This document shows positions 5,734-7,312 of a stretch of DNA of 7,312 bases, piece by piece. The translations under genes and the position numbers were made by a program. The notes beneath the pieces are model-generated. The model had not been told where the DNA came from. It did no database searches and was given only the letters and a program-made list of their open reading frames with translations. Position 1 is the stretch's first letter. Each line of letters opens with the position of its first letter. Location of the stretch: NCBI GenBank assembly GCA_030918015.1, contig JAUPTP010000107.1, positions 1 to 7,312 on the forward strand, written 5' to 3'. Origin of the DNA: Pseudomonadota bacterium. GTDB lineage: Bacteria > Pseudomonadota > Gammaproteobacteria > Burkholderiales > Burkholderiaceae_C.

Positions 5734-7312
5734 TCACAACCCCAACGCCACCTTCGCCACCACCGCGATCTGATACAGGATCTGGGTGATTCCGCGGGTG
5801 ACCTCGATGCGCTTGGTCTCGGCCCTGGGCAGCACCATCAGCTCGTCGCCGGGGCTGGGGGCGACGTCGCCGCGGGTCTCGAGGACCGTGCCGTTGCGCT
5901 TGAGCAGCAGCACCCGGCTGCTGTCGGCCTGCTGGGACAGGCCGCCGGCCAGGCGGAGGTAGTCGTCGACGCGGCGGGCCGGATCGTGGCTGATGGCCAT
6001 CGGGAACAGCACCTCGCCGTGCACCGCGACCTGCGCCGAGCGCTCGGGCACGACGAGCGTGTCGCCGTCCTCCAGCGGGGTGTCGCCGGCGCGGGCCGGG
6101 TCGGGCAGCACCAGCTGGCCGCGCGGCTCGATCTGGCGGGCGCGGCTGGCGAACTGCAGCACCAGCTCGGCCTCGCGGCCGCGCAGCTGCGCCTCCTCGT
6201 TGGTGGCCGAGCGGGCGGTCAGGGCCTGCGCCTCCAGCCGGTCGAGCGACTGGCCGAGCATCTCCTTCTGGCGCAGCGCGATCGAGCGACGCTCGAGCTG
6301 CAGCGCCTCCAGATCGGCCTGCGGCGCCGGGCGCACCCGCGCCAGCGCGTCGGCCAGCCGCGCGCCGTAGGGCAGCACGACGGTGCGCTCGCCGCGGTGG
6401 GCGCCTTCGATGCGCACCAGGATCGTGCCGGGAATGCGGTCGGCGGTGAAGGTCACCTCGTCGCCGTCGCCGAGCGCGACCGTGCCGGCCTCGGCCAGCG
6501 GGTGGTATTCGCTGCGGCGCTCGGGGCCGCGCTGGCGCACGACGGCCATGTGCGTGGCGCCGGGCCGGGGCCGCGCCAGCGCGATCAGCGCCGCGCCGTC
6601 GATGCGGCTGCCGTCGAACTCGAAGGCGCAGGCGTTGGCCGCCTCGCCGGCGACCTTCACGCTGGCGCGGCGGGGCGCGACGAAGAGCGTGTCGCCGTCG
6701 TGCAGTTGCACCGGATCGATGCGGCCCTCCAGCAGGAAGCGGTAGAGGTCGAAGCTGCTGCGCGACTCGCCGCCGCGCAGCAGCTCGACGGCCAGGAAGC
6801 TGCCGCGCTCGGGGTCGATGCCGCCGGCCTGGTCGAGGTAGTGCAGCACCGAGTCGGACGACAGGCCGCCATAGAGCCCGGGCTGGCGCACGAAGCCGGT
6901 CACGTAGACCTTGACCGGCTGCGCCGCCTCCAGGCTGGCGTAGCTCTGCACGTTGGCGCGGTAGGTGCGGCGCACCTGCTCGCGCACCACCGCGTCGAGC
7001 TCGCCGTTGCGCACCCCCTGCACCCGCACCGGGCCGATGCTGGGCAGGAACAGGTTGCCGCGCGGGTCCACCACCTGCGTGGCATCCAGGTTGAAGGCGC
7101 CCCACAGCCGCAGCATCACGCGGTCGCCCGGCGCGATGCGGTAGTCCGGGTTGAAGCCGCCGAAGGACTGCTGGGCAAAGCGGCCGCCGAAGAGCTGGCT
7201 GCCGAAGACGGGCGCGCAGCCGGTGGTCGCGGTCGGGGGGGCTGCGGCGGGCAGCGGGCCGGGGGCCAGGGTCGACGTCGGGGCCGATGCGGCAGGGGCC
7301 GGGGACGCCGGC
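5734..7312 (-). CDS. kpsD: KpsD-type capsular polysaccharide export protein, poly-export/SLBB family (N-terminus cut by window edge)
   Basis: This is the periplasmic/outer-membrane OPX component that carries finished capsule to the cell surface. 525 residues are visible and the frame is open to the right edge. An ATG at 7119 lies inside the export domain (YRIAPGDRVMLRLWG), so it is not the start. The signal peptide lies outside the window. A Pro/Ala-rich linker (visible residues 1-30) precedes FGSQLFGG. The polysaccharide-export domain covers about 55-135 (PGDRVMLRLWG, DPRGNLFLPSIGPVRVQG). SLBB-like ligand-binding folds follow at about 136-210 (VTGFVRQPGLYGGLSSDSVL), 215-290, 295-420 and 425-495 (VHGEVLFPMAI, YLRLAGGLSQQAD). 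A charged coiled-coil stretch (about 333-395) interrupts the third fold. The C-terminal ITQILYQIAVVAKVALGL is the hydrophobic ending I associate with KpsD homologues. Length fits E. coli KpsD (about 560) once the missing N-terminus is added. It heads the visible operon, five bases before the Stealth gene. Wza-like proteins of Wzy pathways are the alternative, but the adjacent kpsF and the C-terminus favour KpsD. Confidence 0.93.
   Translation of the reverse strand, partial: PASPAPAASAPTSTLAPGPLPAAAPPTATTGCAPVFGSQLFGGRFAQQSFGGFNPDYRIAPGDRVMLRLWGAFNLDATQVVDPRGNLFLPSIGPVRVQGVRNGELDAVVREQVRRTYRANVQSYASLEAAQPVKVYVTGFVRQPGLYGGLSSDSVLHYLDQAGGIDPERGSFLAVELLRGGESRSSFDLYRFLLEGRIDPVQLHDGDTLFVAPRRASVKVAGEAANACAFEFDGSRIDGAALIALARPRPGATHMAVVRQRGPERRSEYHPLAEAGTVALGDGDEVTFTADRIPGTILVRIEGAHRGERTVVLPYGARLADALARVRPAPQADLEALQLERRSIALRQKEMLGQSLDRLEAQALTARSATNEEAQLRGREAELVLQFASRARQIEPRGQLVLPDPARAGDTPLEDGDTLVVPERSAQVAVHGEVLFPMAISHDPARRVDDYLRLAGGLSQQADSSRVLLLKRNGTVLETRGDVAPSPGDELMVLPRAETKRIEVTRGITQILYQIAVVAKVALGL

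Noticed and set aside
5729..7105. Open frame continuing upstream of the Stealth gene, giving an apparent 835-residue protein
   Set aside because: The extra 459 residues are Arg/Ala/Gly/Pro-rich low-complexity sequence in a frame antisense to nothing known and overlapping kpsD, whose own frame has clear export and SLBB motifs. The Stealth motif set and leader begin at 5728/5725.
7119..7119. ATG at 7119 as the start of the export protein
   Set aside because: The frame stays open to the window edge, and the sequence ahead of it (FGSQLFGG, NPDYRIAPGDRV) belongs to the polysaccharide-export domain. Starting here would cut that domain.
7215..7223. GCAP in the export protein as a lipoprotein attachment cysteine
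   Set aside because: The preceding residues (TATTG) do not form a lipobox, and the upstream stretch is a Pro/Ala-rich linker with no hydrophobic signal core visible.

Overview
The window is a fragment of a capsular polysaccharide locus from a high-GC Gram-negative bacterium. The outer-membrane export protein, the KdsD/KpsF isomerase and the very GC-rich codon use suggest a betaproteobacterium of the Burkholderiales. That placement is inference, and I would not name a genus. All four genes lie on the minus strand, and the window is coding from end to end with no intergenic gap longer than 5 bases. No tRNA, rRNA, IS element, CRISPR array, promoter or terminator was found. The promoter must lie beyond position 7312 and the end of the transcript beyond position 1.

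In transcription order (right to left), the first gene is a KpsD-type polysaccharide export protein (5734 to the right edge, N-terminus missing). It is followed by a Stealth-family sugar-phosphate transferase of 375-376 residues (4598-5728). Next is a 1202-residue multidomain capsule polymerase candidate (993-4601) that joins a GT2 glycosyltransferase, a TagF-like CDP-glycerol (polyol) phosphotransferase and a TPR-like C-terminal solenoid. Last is a KpsF/KdsD-type arabinose-5-phosphate isomerase (991 to the left edge, last few residues missing). Junctions are a 5-base gap, an ATGA overlap and a 1-base gap, so the genes are probably one translationally coupled operon.

Taken together this looks like an ABC-transporter-type (group 2-like) capsule locus. 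KpsF would supply arabinose-5-phosphate for Kdo, which forms the lipid-linked starter in this pathway. The two middle genes would build the chain, and KpsD would pass it through the periplasm and outer membrane. Both middle enzymes belong to families that make phosphodiester-linked, teichoic-acid-like polymers, so the capsule is predicted to be a phosphoglycan. Having a Stealth enzyme and a TagF-like polymerase side by side, with a shared N-terminal basic motif, is the most interesting point. The lower GC of the Stealth gene (about 50% in lines counted by hand, against over 70% in the flanking export and isomerase genes) fits an exchangeable serotype cassette between conserved genes.
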